Positions 57,503 through 64,000 of a DNA stretch of 64,000 nt are shown here, in pieces. The stretch comes from Lactococcus nasutitermitis (lineage in GTDB: Bacteria; Bacillota; Bacilli; Lactobacillales; Streptococcaceae), in the NCBI RefSeq assembly GCF_018403765.1, contig NZ_BOVQ01000005.1, forward strand, positions 62,001 to 126,000, in the 5' to 3' direction. Within the stretch, counting starts at the first letter, position 1. The number at the start of each line of letters is the position of its first letter. Below the pieces are notes generated by a model. The model was not told the origin of the DNA, did no database searches, and was given only the letters and a program-made list of their open reading frames with translations. The position numbers and the translations under genes were made by a program.

Positions 57503-57911
57503 GACAGAAAAAGAAGAAATATATCGACAAACAAGAGATTTAGATGATTTGTTGAAAGATGGGAAAAAACTTGTTAAACAAGGCTACGCAGTAAATATCA
57601 AGCAATCTCCGTATTTTAGCTCTTACCAAATGAGAGCTAAACAGACGGAACGGGAACAGCCAAAATTGCAAATTCCGAAGAATATTGCGGAGGAACTGGA
57701 TGAATTAGTTGAAGAATGTTATGACAGTGATTACATTCGCTCATATAGTGATGTTGGTGCTTATATGGACGCAATCACAGAAATCATTGATGAAGCTGGG
57801 GAACTTTATAAATTTATGTTTCCAAATAACGATGCCCTACTTGGTTGTTTGCATCGTAATTTAATTTATCTTTACTTGATTAACGCGGATTTAGTGGAGG
57901 TGGTGGAATAA
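57495..57911 (+). CDS. Hypothetical phage protein
   Basis: A 138-aa protein from ATG 57495 with GGAGG upstream. Mostly helical and acidic with LQIPKNIAEELDELVEECYDSDYIRSYSDVGAYMDAITEIIDEAG. I do not recognise the family. Followed by two tiny ORFs (57911-57955 among them) too short to support. Confidence 0.6.
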   Translation: MIETEKEEIYRQTRDLDDLLKDGKKLVKQGYAVNIKQSPYFSSYQMRAKQTEREQPKLQIPKNIAEELDELVEECYDSDYIRSYSDVGAYMDAITEIIDEAGELYKFMFPNNDALLGCLHRNLIYLYLINADLVEVVE

Positions 57912-58004
57912 TGTTCAGAAAATGGAAAATTGGGGAAGAGGAGAGATTAAATGAATGAACGAGACAGACAAATGGCTTGACGAGCATATGGATTAGGAGA
58001 GTAG

Positions 58005-58157
58005 ATGATAAAACCGATAATCGAAACTATTAAAGCTTATGGAACAAACGCTGAATATATAGTCTCTGAAAAAATTGTAGGCTACAAACGTATTTACCTT
58101 TATGGTGTCTCTAAGAAGAAAAAATTTAAAAAGAAAGTTGTAGGAAGAAAGAAATGA
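58005..58157 (+). CDS. Small basic phage protein
   Basis: A 50-aa ORF (MIKPIIETIKAYGTNAEYIV ...) ending in a lysine-rich tail (KKKKFKKKVVGRKK). TTAGGAGAG upstream and an ATGA overlap with the next gene support it. Confidence 0.55.
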   Translation: MIKPIIETIKAYGTNAEYIVSEKIVGYKRIYLYGVSKKKKFKKKVVGRKK

Positions 58158-58327
58158 TTTTAGACATTATCATTATTGGCTATATTGTGTTGATGATTAT
58201 GAGTACATTAGCACGAATTATACTAATTGGAGAACATACAAAGCCTATCACGGCAAGTAACGTTATATTTAATCTTATTATTAACGCAACATTTATTGTT
58301 GCTTTGTGCTTTAAAGTATTTAATTGA
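58154..58327 (+). CDS. Small two-segment membrane protein
   Basis: A 57-aa protein with hydrophobic segments at 2-26 (ILDIIIIGYIVLMIMSTLAR) and 38-55 (VIFNLIINATFIVALCF). It starts in the ATGA overlap. No family recognised; position just before the late activator. Confidence 0.55.
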   Translation: MILDIIIIGYIVLMIMSTLARIILIGEHTKPITASNVIFNLIINATFIVALCFKVFN

Positions 58328-58404
58328 TTAAACCAAAAAGCCAGCTCTCGCTGACTGTTATAAGGATTATTGGTATATCTATTATAACATAGTTGGGAGC
58401 AGGA

Positions 58405-58743
58405 ATGGGAAAGAGCAGGCAGTCTGATTTATTTGAGAGTACTTATGGAACAGAAGATATTACAACAAAGGATTGGCGCATCATCCGCTCAATGCTTCGT
58501 ATCTTATTGAGACAAAGCGCAAACGCACGGCGTTCTAAAGAAGTGCAAGTGGCTTTAAATGAAATCACACGAGAAGCAGATAGAGATGTATTTATCAAAT
58601 ACTTTCTCAAAGGTCAAAGCATTATTAAGATTTCGCTTGAAGAATACTATGATGAATCTGTTGTACGTAGATATTTAAGGCGAGCGACGAAAGAATTTAC
58701 TGCGGTTTATTGTGACGGACTGTTGGCTAAACCTTTTCAATAA
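58405..58743 (+). CDS. Late-transcription activator, ArpU/RinA-like
   Basis: A 112-aa protein with a sigma-region-4-like helix-turn-helix at the end (ALNEITREADRDVFIKYFLKGQSIIKISLEEYYDESVVRRYLRRATKEF). It occupies the slot of ArpU/RinA-type late activators before the packaging genes. ATG at 58405 with GGGAGCAGGA upstream; a promoter-like TTATAACAT lies before it. Confidence 0.75.
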   Translation: MGKSRQSDLFESTYGTEDITTKDWRIIRSMLRILLRQSANARRSKEVQVALNEITREADRDVFIKYFLKGQSIIKISLEEYYDESVVRRYLRRATKEFTAVYCDGLLAKPFQ

Positions 58744-58753
58744 TAATGAAAAC

Positions 58754-58777
58754 AACCCGTTTTATCAACGGGTTTTT
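58754..58777 (+). terminator. Terminator after the activator gene
   Basis: AACCCGT-TTTATCA-ACGGGTT then TTT, directly after the activator stop. It closes the early/middle operon. Confidence 0.8.
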
Positions 58778-58792
58778 GTGTACGCTAAAGTT

Positions 58793-59110
58793 ATGGATAA
58801 AAAGAAACAAGTAATAGATGTTGCCACAAGAAAAGCAAGACATACATTCTACTGTTCAAGTGCATGGCGATGTGTGCGTAAGCAAGCGCTGGTACGAGAT
58901 AACTATGAGTGTCAATGGTGTAAGGCAGAAGGACGAGTGACAACAGCACTACGTGCAACACTAGAGGTGGACCATATCAAGGAGCTGGAAGACTATCCAG
59001 AGTTTGCTTTACAGTTATCTAATCTGAGAACCTTGTGTCATGATTGCCATAATAAACGGCATCATCGAAGCAAAGAAAAGAAATTTGATGATGAATGTTT
59101 TGAATTTTAA
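58793..59110 (+). CDS. HNH endonuclease
   Basis: A 105-aa phage HNH nuclease: CQWCKAEGRVTTALRATLEVDHIKEL (Cys pair and DH) and NLRTLCHDCHNKRHH (second Cys pair, HNKRH). Such nucleases next to terminase genes assist cos cleavage in HK97-type phages. ATG at 58793; GTG at 58778 also possible; ribosome site weak. Confidence 0.92.
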   Translation: MDKKKQVIDVATRKARHTFYCSSAWRCVRKQALVRDNYECQWCKAEGRVTTALRATLEVDHIKELEDYPEFALQLSNLRTLCHDCHNKRHHRSKEKKFDDECFEF

Positions 59111-59251
59111 TTTGACTGTTCGGATTTTCTTATAAAAAAATAAAAAATAGACCCCCCACCCGAAAAAAGTGCCTATTTTTCTGGATTTACTCCAGACCGG
59201 TTGGGGTCAACTGACCAAAAATATACCTCATTTTTATGAAAGGAGCTGAAA
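59111..59251. other. Intergenic region with candidate cos site
   Basis: Between HNH and small terminase: a C-run (GACCCCCCACCCG, 59151-59163) and close hairpins CTGGA-TTTAC-TCCAG and GGTCA-AC-TGACC. Position is right for a cohesive-end site and terminase binding, but no cut site can be named. Confidence 0.4.
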
Positions 59252-59848
59252 ATGGTAGCTAATCAATTAAAGAAGATTTTAGATGACAGGAAAATGAGTT
59301 TTTCAGACTTAAAAAAGTTACTGGAAGAAAAAGAAATTAAAGTAAATAATAGTCAACTTTCCTTATATGCCAACGGTAAACGGAATCCTAAAAATAAAAA
59401 AATGTGGTTGTATATTGCAGAAGCTTTGAATGTAGATTTGCAAGAAATTGTAACAGATATTCACGTTTATTTGCATATTATGGATGAAATATCTGAAAAC
59501 GGTGCTGAAAAAAATACGCAAACTGAAAACGATAAAGTAGATAATTTTCTTTTTCAAGAATTGCTTTCATTGATTGATAAACAATCAGCTTCTGAATTAG
59601 AAAAGGTCAATCGCTATTGTGGACTTTCGGCAACTTTTGAGCAGTTGGGAGAAGAAATTGAAAAAGAAGGGGTTGTTGTTGAATTTGTTTCAGGAGATAG
59701 CGTTGCTAAAAAAACAAATCCAGCCATTGCTGAACAAGTACGAGTGAATGCTGCTTTAATAAAACTGGATGAATGGTTTGAAAGTAAGCGACAAATGCAA
59801 AAGGAAAACGCTGCTCAATCTGACAAAGATTGGAGTGAATTTACATGA
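59252..59848 (+). CDS. Terminase small subunit (P27-like) with N-terminal XRE domain
   Basis: A 198-aa protein. Residues 1-70 (LKKILDDRKMSFSDLKKLLEEKEIKVNNSQLSLYANGKRNPKNKKMWLYIAEALNVDLQEI) look like an XRE helix-turn-helix. Residues 110-180 (ELEKVNRYCGLSATFEQLGEEIEKEGVVVE ... TNPAIAEQVRVNAALIKLDEWF) match P27-type small terminases. It recognises the packaging site. AAAGGAG upstream; ATGA overlap with the large subunit. Confidence 0.8.
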   Translation: MVANQLKKILDDRKMSFSDLKKLLEEKEIKVNNSQLSLYANGKRNPKNKKMWLYIAEALNVDLQEIVTDIHVYLHIMDEISENGAEKNTQTENDKVDNFLFQELLSLIDKQSASELEKVNRYCGLSATFEQLGEEIEKEGVVVEFVSGDSVAKKTNPAIAEQVRVNAALIKLDEWFESKRQMQKENAAQSDKDWSEFT

Positions 59849-61581
59849 TTGCTCATGTCAAGGATTATATTGAAAGCTACGCTGCAGGCAAAATCAGCTT
59901 TAACCAGGAGCGGATTGAACTTGTCAACTATATTAAGCGTGAAGTAGAACCACGAGTTGCATCAGGCGAGATTTATTTTGATATGAAACAAATTGAGAGT
60001 TGTATTGGCTACATCGAAAAATGGTTTTTTGCACTTGATGATTTTCAAAAGTTCATTATTAGTTTTGTTTTTCTCTATTTCAAAGAAAATAAAAGAAATG
60101 TTTATAGAAAAATCTTGATTATGATTGCTCGTGGGAATGGGAAGAATGGACTACTTTCAGGAATTGGAAGCTACTTAACAACACCCATGCATGGTATTAG
60201 TAAGTATAATATTTCTATTGTCGCAAATAGCGAGGACCAGGCGAAAACAAGTTTTGATGAAATTTATGACACAATAGAAAGCCATGAAGAACTGGAAAAA
60301 CTTTTTGGAAAGCCTAGAAAATCTGAAATTAAAAATATTCAAACCAAATCTCTATTTAAGTTTCGTACCTCAAATGGCAATACAAAAGATGGACTGCGCG
60401 ATGGGGCGGTTATTTTTGACGAAATCCATCAATATGAAAGCAACAAAGATGTGAAAGTCCATATTTCTGGACTTGGAAAACGTCCTAACCCGCGAGAGTT
60501 TTATATCGGGACGGATGGATATGTTCGTGATGGCTTTATTGACCAAATGAAAGAGTTGGCCAAGCGCGTATTGAAAGGGGAAGCCAAGTGGAATGCACTC
60601 TTCCCTTTTATTTGTAAATTGGATGACGTGAGCCAAGTAGATGATAAAACAAAGTGGGAATTGGCAAACCCGATGTTTTCTGCGCCTATGACAGAGTACG
60701 CCCAAGGGCTATTTGAAACGGTGAGCGAAGACTATGAAGATTTAGAAGATAACCCAAGCGGTCGTGATGAGTTTATGACTAAACGGATGAACTATCCTGT
60801 GACAGACACAGAAAGAAGTGTGGCCACTCACGAGGAACTTGTTGCGACAAAACGAGACTTTCCAGACTTACACGGTCGCATTGCAACAGGAGGTTTTGAC
60901 TTTGCTTCTATTCGTGACTTTATTGCTGTTGGCGCATTATTCAAAATTGATGGCAATTATATTTTTAAAAGTCATAGTTTTGTGAGAAAAGGTTTTGTGG
61001 ATGCCTTTTATGGTTATTCTAAGCCAAAAGAAGCTATCAATGGGAAACGACAATTTGCACCCATTAAGAAATGGGAGAAAGAGGGATTATTGACGGTTCT
61101 TGATGAGCCAAGTATGAACCCTCAACACGTTGTGGATTGGTTTGTGAGAATGCGTGATGAAGAAGGCTATGATTTTCAAACAATATGTGGGGATAATTTC
61201 CGGATGGATATTATTAAGCCACTTTTTGAAGCGGAAGGCTTTGAAGTCTCGTGGAATGATAAGTTTGAAGCCCCTTTAGGTTATCGTGTCGAAGTGATTC
61301 GAAATTTTAGAGCCATTGATGCGCTCTTGGCCCCTCGTATTGAAGATGCCTTTGCCAATCAAAAAGTTATCTTTGGGAATAATGATATGATGCGCTGGTA
61401 CACTCAAAATGTCCTCAGACGGCTTAAAAGTGATGGCAATGTAGAATATGTCAAGAAAGAAGAAACACGCCGAAAAACAGACGGATTTAAGGCTTTTGAA
61501 GCTGCCATGTATAAAGCGGATGAATTAAACAATGAAGAGCTGACTGATTTTTATGATAATAATGCTTGGTTTTATGAATAA
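59845..61581 (+). CDS. Terminase large subunit
   Basis: A 578-aa HK97-type terminase: ATPase motif ILIMIARGNGKNGLLSGIG (about 93-110), Walker B DGAVIFDEIHQYES, and nuclease motifs GGFDFASIRDFIAVGALF (first Asp) and ICGDNFRMD (second Asp). It packages DNA and cuts the concatemer. Length normal. Confidence 0.97.
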   Translation: MIAHVKDYIESYAAGKISFNQERIELVNYIKREVEPRVASGEIYFDMKQIESCIGYIEKWFFALDDFQKFIISFVFLYFKENKRNVYRKILIMIARGNGKNGLLSGIGSYLTTPMHGISKYNISIVANSEDQAKTSFDEIYDTIESHEELEKLFGKPRKSEIKNIQTKSLFKFRTSNGNTKDGLRDGAVIFDEIHQYESNKDVKVHISGLGKRPNPREFYIGTDGYVRDGFIDQMKELAKRVLKGEAKWNALFPFICKLDDVSQVDDKTKWELANPMFSAPMTEYAQGLFETVSEDYEDLEDNPSGRDEFMTKRMNYPVTDTERSVATHEELVATKRDFPDLHGRIATGGFDFASIRDFIAVGALFKIDGNYIFKSHSFVRKGFVDAFYGYSKPKEAINGKRQFAPIKKWEKEGLLTVLDEPSMNPQHVVDWFVRMRDEEGYDFQTICGDNFRMDIIKPLFEAEGFEVSWNDKFEAPLGYRVEVIRNFRAIDALLAPRIEDAFANQKVIFGNNDMMRWYTQNVLRRLKSDGNVEYVKKEETRRKTDGFKAFEAAMYKADELNNEELTDFYDNNAWFYE

Positions 61582-61585
61582 AGAG

Positions 61586-61615
61586 AAAAAATGCCCGTTT
61601 TTTGAGCATTTTTTT
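61586..61615 (+). terminator. Terminator after the terminase
   Basis: AAAAAATGC ... GCATTTTTTT, a 9-bp stem with U-run, lies between terminase and portal. It may reduce rather than stop late transcription. Confidence 0.7.
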
Positions 61616-61652
61616 GTTTAAACTTAAGGAAACAAGATGAAAAGGAGGGACG

Positions 61653-62837
61653 ATGGGATTATTTTCAGAGATTTGGGAAAACGTGAAAACAAAGCTAACT
61701 AGTCAGGATAATACAGGGTATGCACCTTTGTTTAGCGCACAAGTCAATCTAGGACTTAAAAACGCAGCACTAGAAGCCTGTGAGAATTATTTGGCCCGAC
61801 TTGTTTCTAAAGGCACTTTTATCTTTAAGCAAAATGGGATTGTCTGTGAAAATAGTTTTGACTATGCTCTCAATATTCGTCCAAATCCGAACCAGACAGC
61901 GAGCGAATTTAAAATTGCATTGGTCAAAAAATTACTCAATGGGGAAGTTCTCGTTATAAAAGACGGCATTCATTTTTATGTAGCAGATAACTTTGTGACA
62001 AATTATTCTCTTTCAGGAAATATTTATACAGGCGTGACAGTTGATTTTTCTTCTGATACTGTAAGCGGTTCGGGTGTTTATCCGCAAAAGTACATCACGA
62101 CCATCTTTGAACAAGGTGTTAATTGCTTTTATTTAAAAAATGATAATGAGGGGCTTGAAAAATATGTTGATGGGCTTTGGAAAGATTACGGACGATTATT
62201 TGGAATCTTAATCACAAATCAACTTCGGGTAGGACAGCTCAGGGCAAAAGTTGACTTTCCTATCAATACAAAAATTGATGCGGATGAAGCAAAACAACAA
62301 CAAAAGGAGTTTGTAGATAAAACATTCAATAAACTGTTAAATGACCCTGTTGTGCTGATTCCAAATGGTGGTGCAAGTCGCTCTACCTATGATGAAGTTC
62401 CTGCGGGTAAATCTGATTCGTTACAAAATCAAATTACAGACTTTGGTGCGTTAAAAAAGCTTTATATCGGAGAGATTGCTCAACTTTTGGGGCTTCCTCC
62501 CGCTCTCGTTCTCGGAGAAGTCGCCAGTAATTCTGAAAATCTTGACTTGGCGATTGAAGCGGCGGTCAAACCCATTGCCAATAAGTTGTGTGAGGCTCTC
62601 ACATATCTCCTTCTTAAAGATTCAGGTTTTCAAGCTCACAAAACGATTGAAATGTCTGGCTTTAACACGGTAGATATTCTTGACCGTGCAGAAGCAATAG
62701 ACAAAGCAGGCGCGAGTGGCATTTTAACGATTAACGAAGTACGTGAAGCTGCAGGGAAAGCACCAATTAAAGACGGCAATAAATTTATTATGACAAAAAA
62801 TTATCAAGAAAAAGGAGAAGATAGTGAAAAAACTTAA
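61653..62837 (+). CDS. Phage portal protein (HK97 type)
   Basis: A 394-aa portal protein: FDYALNIRPNPNQTASEFKIALVKKLLNGEVLVI, LYIGEIAQLLGLPPALVLGEVASNSENLDLAIEAAVKPIANKLCEAL and a C-terminal GILTINEVREAAGKAPI, all typical of HK97-family portals. AAAGGAGG upstream; overlaps the protease gene by 14 bp. Confidence 0.95.
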   Translation: MGLFSEIWENVKTKLTSQDNTGYAPLFSAQVNLGLKNAALEACENYLARLVSKGTFIFKQNGIVCENSFDYALNIRPNPNQTASEFKIALVKKLLNGEVLVIKDGIHFYVADNFVTNYSLSGNIYTGVTVDFSSDTVSGSGVYPQKYITTIFEQGVNCFYLKNDNEGLEKYVDGLWKDYGRLFGILITNQLRVGQLRAKVDFPINTKIDADEAKQQQKEFVDKTFNKLLNDPVVLIPNGGASRSTYDEVPAGKSDSLQNQITDFGALKKLYIGEIAQLLGLPPALVLGEVASNSENLDLAIEAAVKPIANKLCEALTYLLLKDSGFQAHKTIEMSGFNTVDILDRAEAIDKAGASGILTINEVREAAGKAPIKDGNKFIMTKNYQEKGEDSEKT

Positions 62838-63687
62838 TTTTAATGGAGTGATTATCCCTGATTCACTTGGTCCAGCTTATGACTATGTGAAGCGGAATAA
62901 TATCACTCCTAAAGTAGTTACAAGCTTTTTAGAAGGTGCAAATGGTGAGGATATTCTTATTTCTATGAGTTCAGGAGGAGGTGAAATTACTGCCGCAAGT
63001 GATATGTACACGGCTCTCAAAAAATATCCAGGAAAAGTAAATGTTGAAATTACTGGAAATAGTGCAAGTGCCGCGACGATTGTCATGCTTTCTGCCGACC
63101 ATATTGCTATTTCACCTAGCGCTGCAGTTATGATTCACAATGTCCAATCAAACACTCAGGGGGATTATCAAGAACTTGGTCATGAAGCAGAAACGACGAA
63201 GAATTTGAGTGCGGGATTTGCTAGAATGTACGCTCAAAAAATGAACAAGAGTGTCGATGAAGTAAAAGCGCTGATGGATGCAACGACCTGGTATAATGCA
63301 AAGCAAGCGAAAGATGTGGGGCTAGTTGACGAAATCATGTTTGAAACAGCGCCTATGATGGTTGCAAGCGAGGACTTATTGCTTTCTAATGATGCTGTTT
63401 CTAAAATCAATGCCCTGATTCAAAGTGAAGGGCCATCTCAGTTGGTGATGAAACTTGACTCTAATCAAATGAAAGACATTGCCACTATGGTTGATGAAAA
63501 AATAGCTGCTTTTAAAGCGGAGAGCCATTCAGAAACAACAACCTGTCCCGATTGTGGAGAAGACACCTGTTGTTCTCAGTGTGGTTATTGTAGTCACTGT
63601 AAAAAAGTGACAAACAAAGCAAAAAACTCGGCAGACAAGCCGTTCAAAAATCACACAAAAAAACTATTTAATTTTGGAGGATTTTAA
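62824..63687 (+). CDS. ClpP-type prohead protease with Cys-rich tail
   Basis: A 287-aa S14-family head-maturation protease: catalytic Ser in TGNSASAATIVMLSA (about 80-94) and His in AAVMIHNVQSNTQGD, with Asp downstream. GTG start after AAAAGGAGAAG. Unusually, residues 238-262 (TTCPDCGEDTCCSQCGYCSHC) form a cysteine cluster, likely a zinc knuckle, before a basic tail. Confidence 0.93.
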   Translation: MKKLNFNGVIIPDSLGPAYDYVKRNNITPKVVTSFLEGANGEDILISMSSGGGEITAASDMYTALKKYPGKVNVEITGNSASAATIVMLSADHIAISPSAAVMIHNVQSNTQGDYQELGHEAETTKNLSAGFARMYAQKMNKSVDEVKALMDATTWYNAKQAKDVGLVDEIMFETAPMMVASEDLLLSNDAVSKINALIQSEGPSQLVMKLDSNQMKDIATMVDEKIAAFKAESHSETTTCPDCGEDTCCSQCGYCSHCKKVTNKAKNSADKPFKNHTKKLFNFGGF

Positions 63688-63690
63688 ATT

Positions 63691-64000
63691 ATGGAATACG
63701 GTAAATTACCAAACTATTCAGCGGCGTTGTCAAAATACACAAACGCTGTCTCAGAGGGCGCAGACGAAAAAGAACAAGCGAAACTTTATGCGAGCGCTAT
63801 GGAAATCATGGGTTCTGAAATCGTTGAAAAACTGGGCGAGAAAACCAATGAAAAATTGAGTACCTTGATGGCTTCAAAAACAGAGTCCACTTTGTCAACG
63901 AATGAAGTGAAATTCTTTAACGAGGTAACGTCTGGTGTAGGAAATCCAGAAGTGATCTTGCCTCTTGAAATTGTGAACCAAGTTTTTGTAGAGTTGAAAG
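63691..64000 (+). CDS. Major capsid protein (5' part)
   Basis: The first 103 codons of an HK97-fold capsid protein, cut by the window end. MEYGKLPNYSAALSKYTNAV ... then a scaffold-like helical region and VKFFNEVTSGVGNPEVILPLEIVNQVFVEL, the start of the capsid domain. TTGGAGG upstream. No stop in the window. Confidence 0.88.
   Translation, partial: MEYGKLPNYSAALSKYTNAVSEGADEKEQAKLYASAMEIMGSEIVEKLGEKTNEKLSTLMASKTESTLSTNEVKFFNEVTSGVGNPEVILPLEIVNQVFVELK

Larger units (their letters stand above)
43541..64000. mobile_element. Prophage integrated at the ssrA 3' end (left part)
   Basis: Starts directly after the tmRNA 3' end, a common attB site. Order: integrase, membrane nuclease, ImmA-like and CI-like genes (minus strand), then Cro, Rha antirepressor, replication, early small genes, ArpU-type activator, HNH, terminase, portal, protease and capsid (plus strand). 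This is an HK97-type siphophage layout. attR lies beyond the window. Confidence 0.95.

Noticed and set aside
57911-57955. A 14-codon ORF after the 57495 gene
   Set aside because: Too short and without distinguishing features, though it overlaps the previous stop codon.
1-64000. CRISPR arrays and insertion sequences
   Set aside because: No regularly spaced direct repeats and no transposase ORFs were seen; repeats found are palindromes, iterons or attachment sites.

Overview
The window looks like a chromosome segment of a low-GC lactic acid bacterium, most likely Lactococcus. The support is the backbone gene content (guaA, coaA, the pdp-deoC-cdd nucleoside-salvage group, bmpA with a lactococcal-type PurR box, an OmpR-type two-component pair, ylxM, ssrA), a tmRNA tag reading AKNNTQTYAFAA, and a siphophage of lactococcal style. 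Species cannot be fixed from this sequence alone.

Three regions are visible. (1) Positions 1 to about 23,770 are the right-hand part of a genomic island abutting the 3' end of guaA; its left end lies outside the window. (2) Positions about 23,840 to 43,540 are chromosomal backbone, marked by at least ten copies of a palindrome TTGACA-N4-TGTCAA that I did not see in either mobile region. (3) From 43,541 to the window end is a prophage inserted at the 3' end of the tmRNA gene. It is read through lysogeny, replication, small early genes, packaging and the start of the capsid gene.

The island holds the most interesting content. Positions 157-15,477 form a nearly continuous, co-directional biosynthetic cluster. 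It opens with a nucleoside 2-deoxyribosyltransferase-fold hydrolase, a GT-B glycosyltransferase and a radical SAM enzyme, and ends with a UDP-glucose 6-dehydrogenase. That set matches the logic of cytosylglucuronic-acid nucleoside antibiotics (blasticidin S, mildiomycin, gougerotin type): CMP to cytosine, cytosine plus UDP-glucuronate to CGA, then radical SAM processing, then amination by a DegT-type aminotransferase. Added to this is an unusual amino-acid-loading module: a carrier protein, a stand-alone class II aaRS-like amino acid:carrier-protein ligase, and a Sfp-type phosphopantetheinyl transferase. There are also a second aminotransferase, an APH-like kinase, an MFS exporter, a Cys/His-dyad protein and two unknowns. 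An ABC-F ribosome-protection ATPase preceded by an attenuator with a four-codon leader peptide suggests the product targets the ribosome. I infer an undescribed peptidyl-nucleoside-type antibiotic pathway in a lactic acid bacterium.

The rest of the island (15.7-23.6 kb, visibly richer in GC) is a plasmid/ICE-like SOS cassette: an HdiR/LexA-like repressor, a Y-family polymerase, a YolD-like protein and a RecA paralogue with an in-frame amber stop. It is followed by a large ImmA/IrrE-type metallopeptidase, a tRNA-like element, a broken excisionase and a tyrosine integrase. A 57-bp copy of the guaA 3' end lies 128 bp from the genuine one, a sign of tandem integration.

The backbone carries guaA, a zinc/cadmium-type CDF transporter with its ArsR regulator, coaA and a frameshifted secreted serine-hydrolase gene. 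It continues with the nucleoside-salvage operon with bmpA, a GntR regulator, a sulfonate-type ABC transporter with two membrane-anchored binding proteins next to an O-acetylhomoserine sulfhydrylase, the two-component system, ylxM and ssrA. The prophage has an unusual face-to-face promoter pair between its CI-like and Cro-like genes, a membrane-anchored DNA/RNA nuclease in the lysogeny module, and an iteron-rich putative replication origin just after a P4/D5-type helicase.
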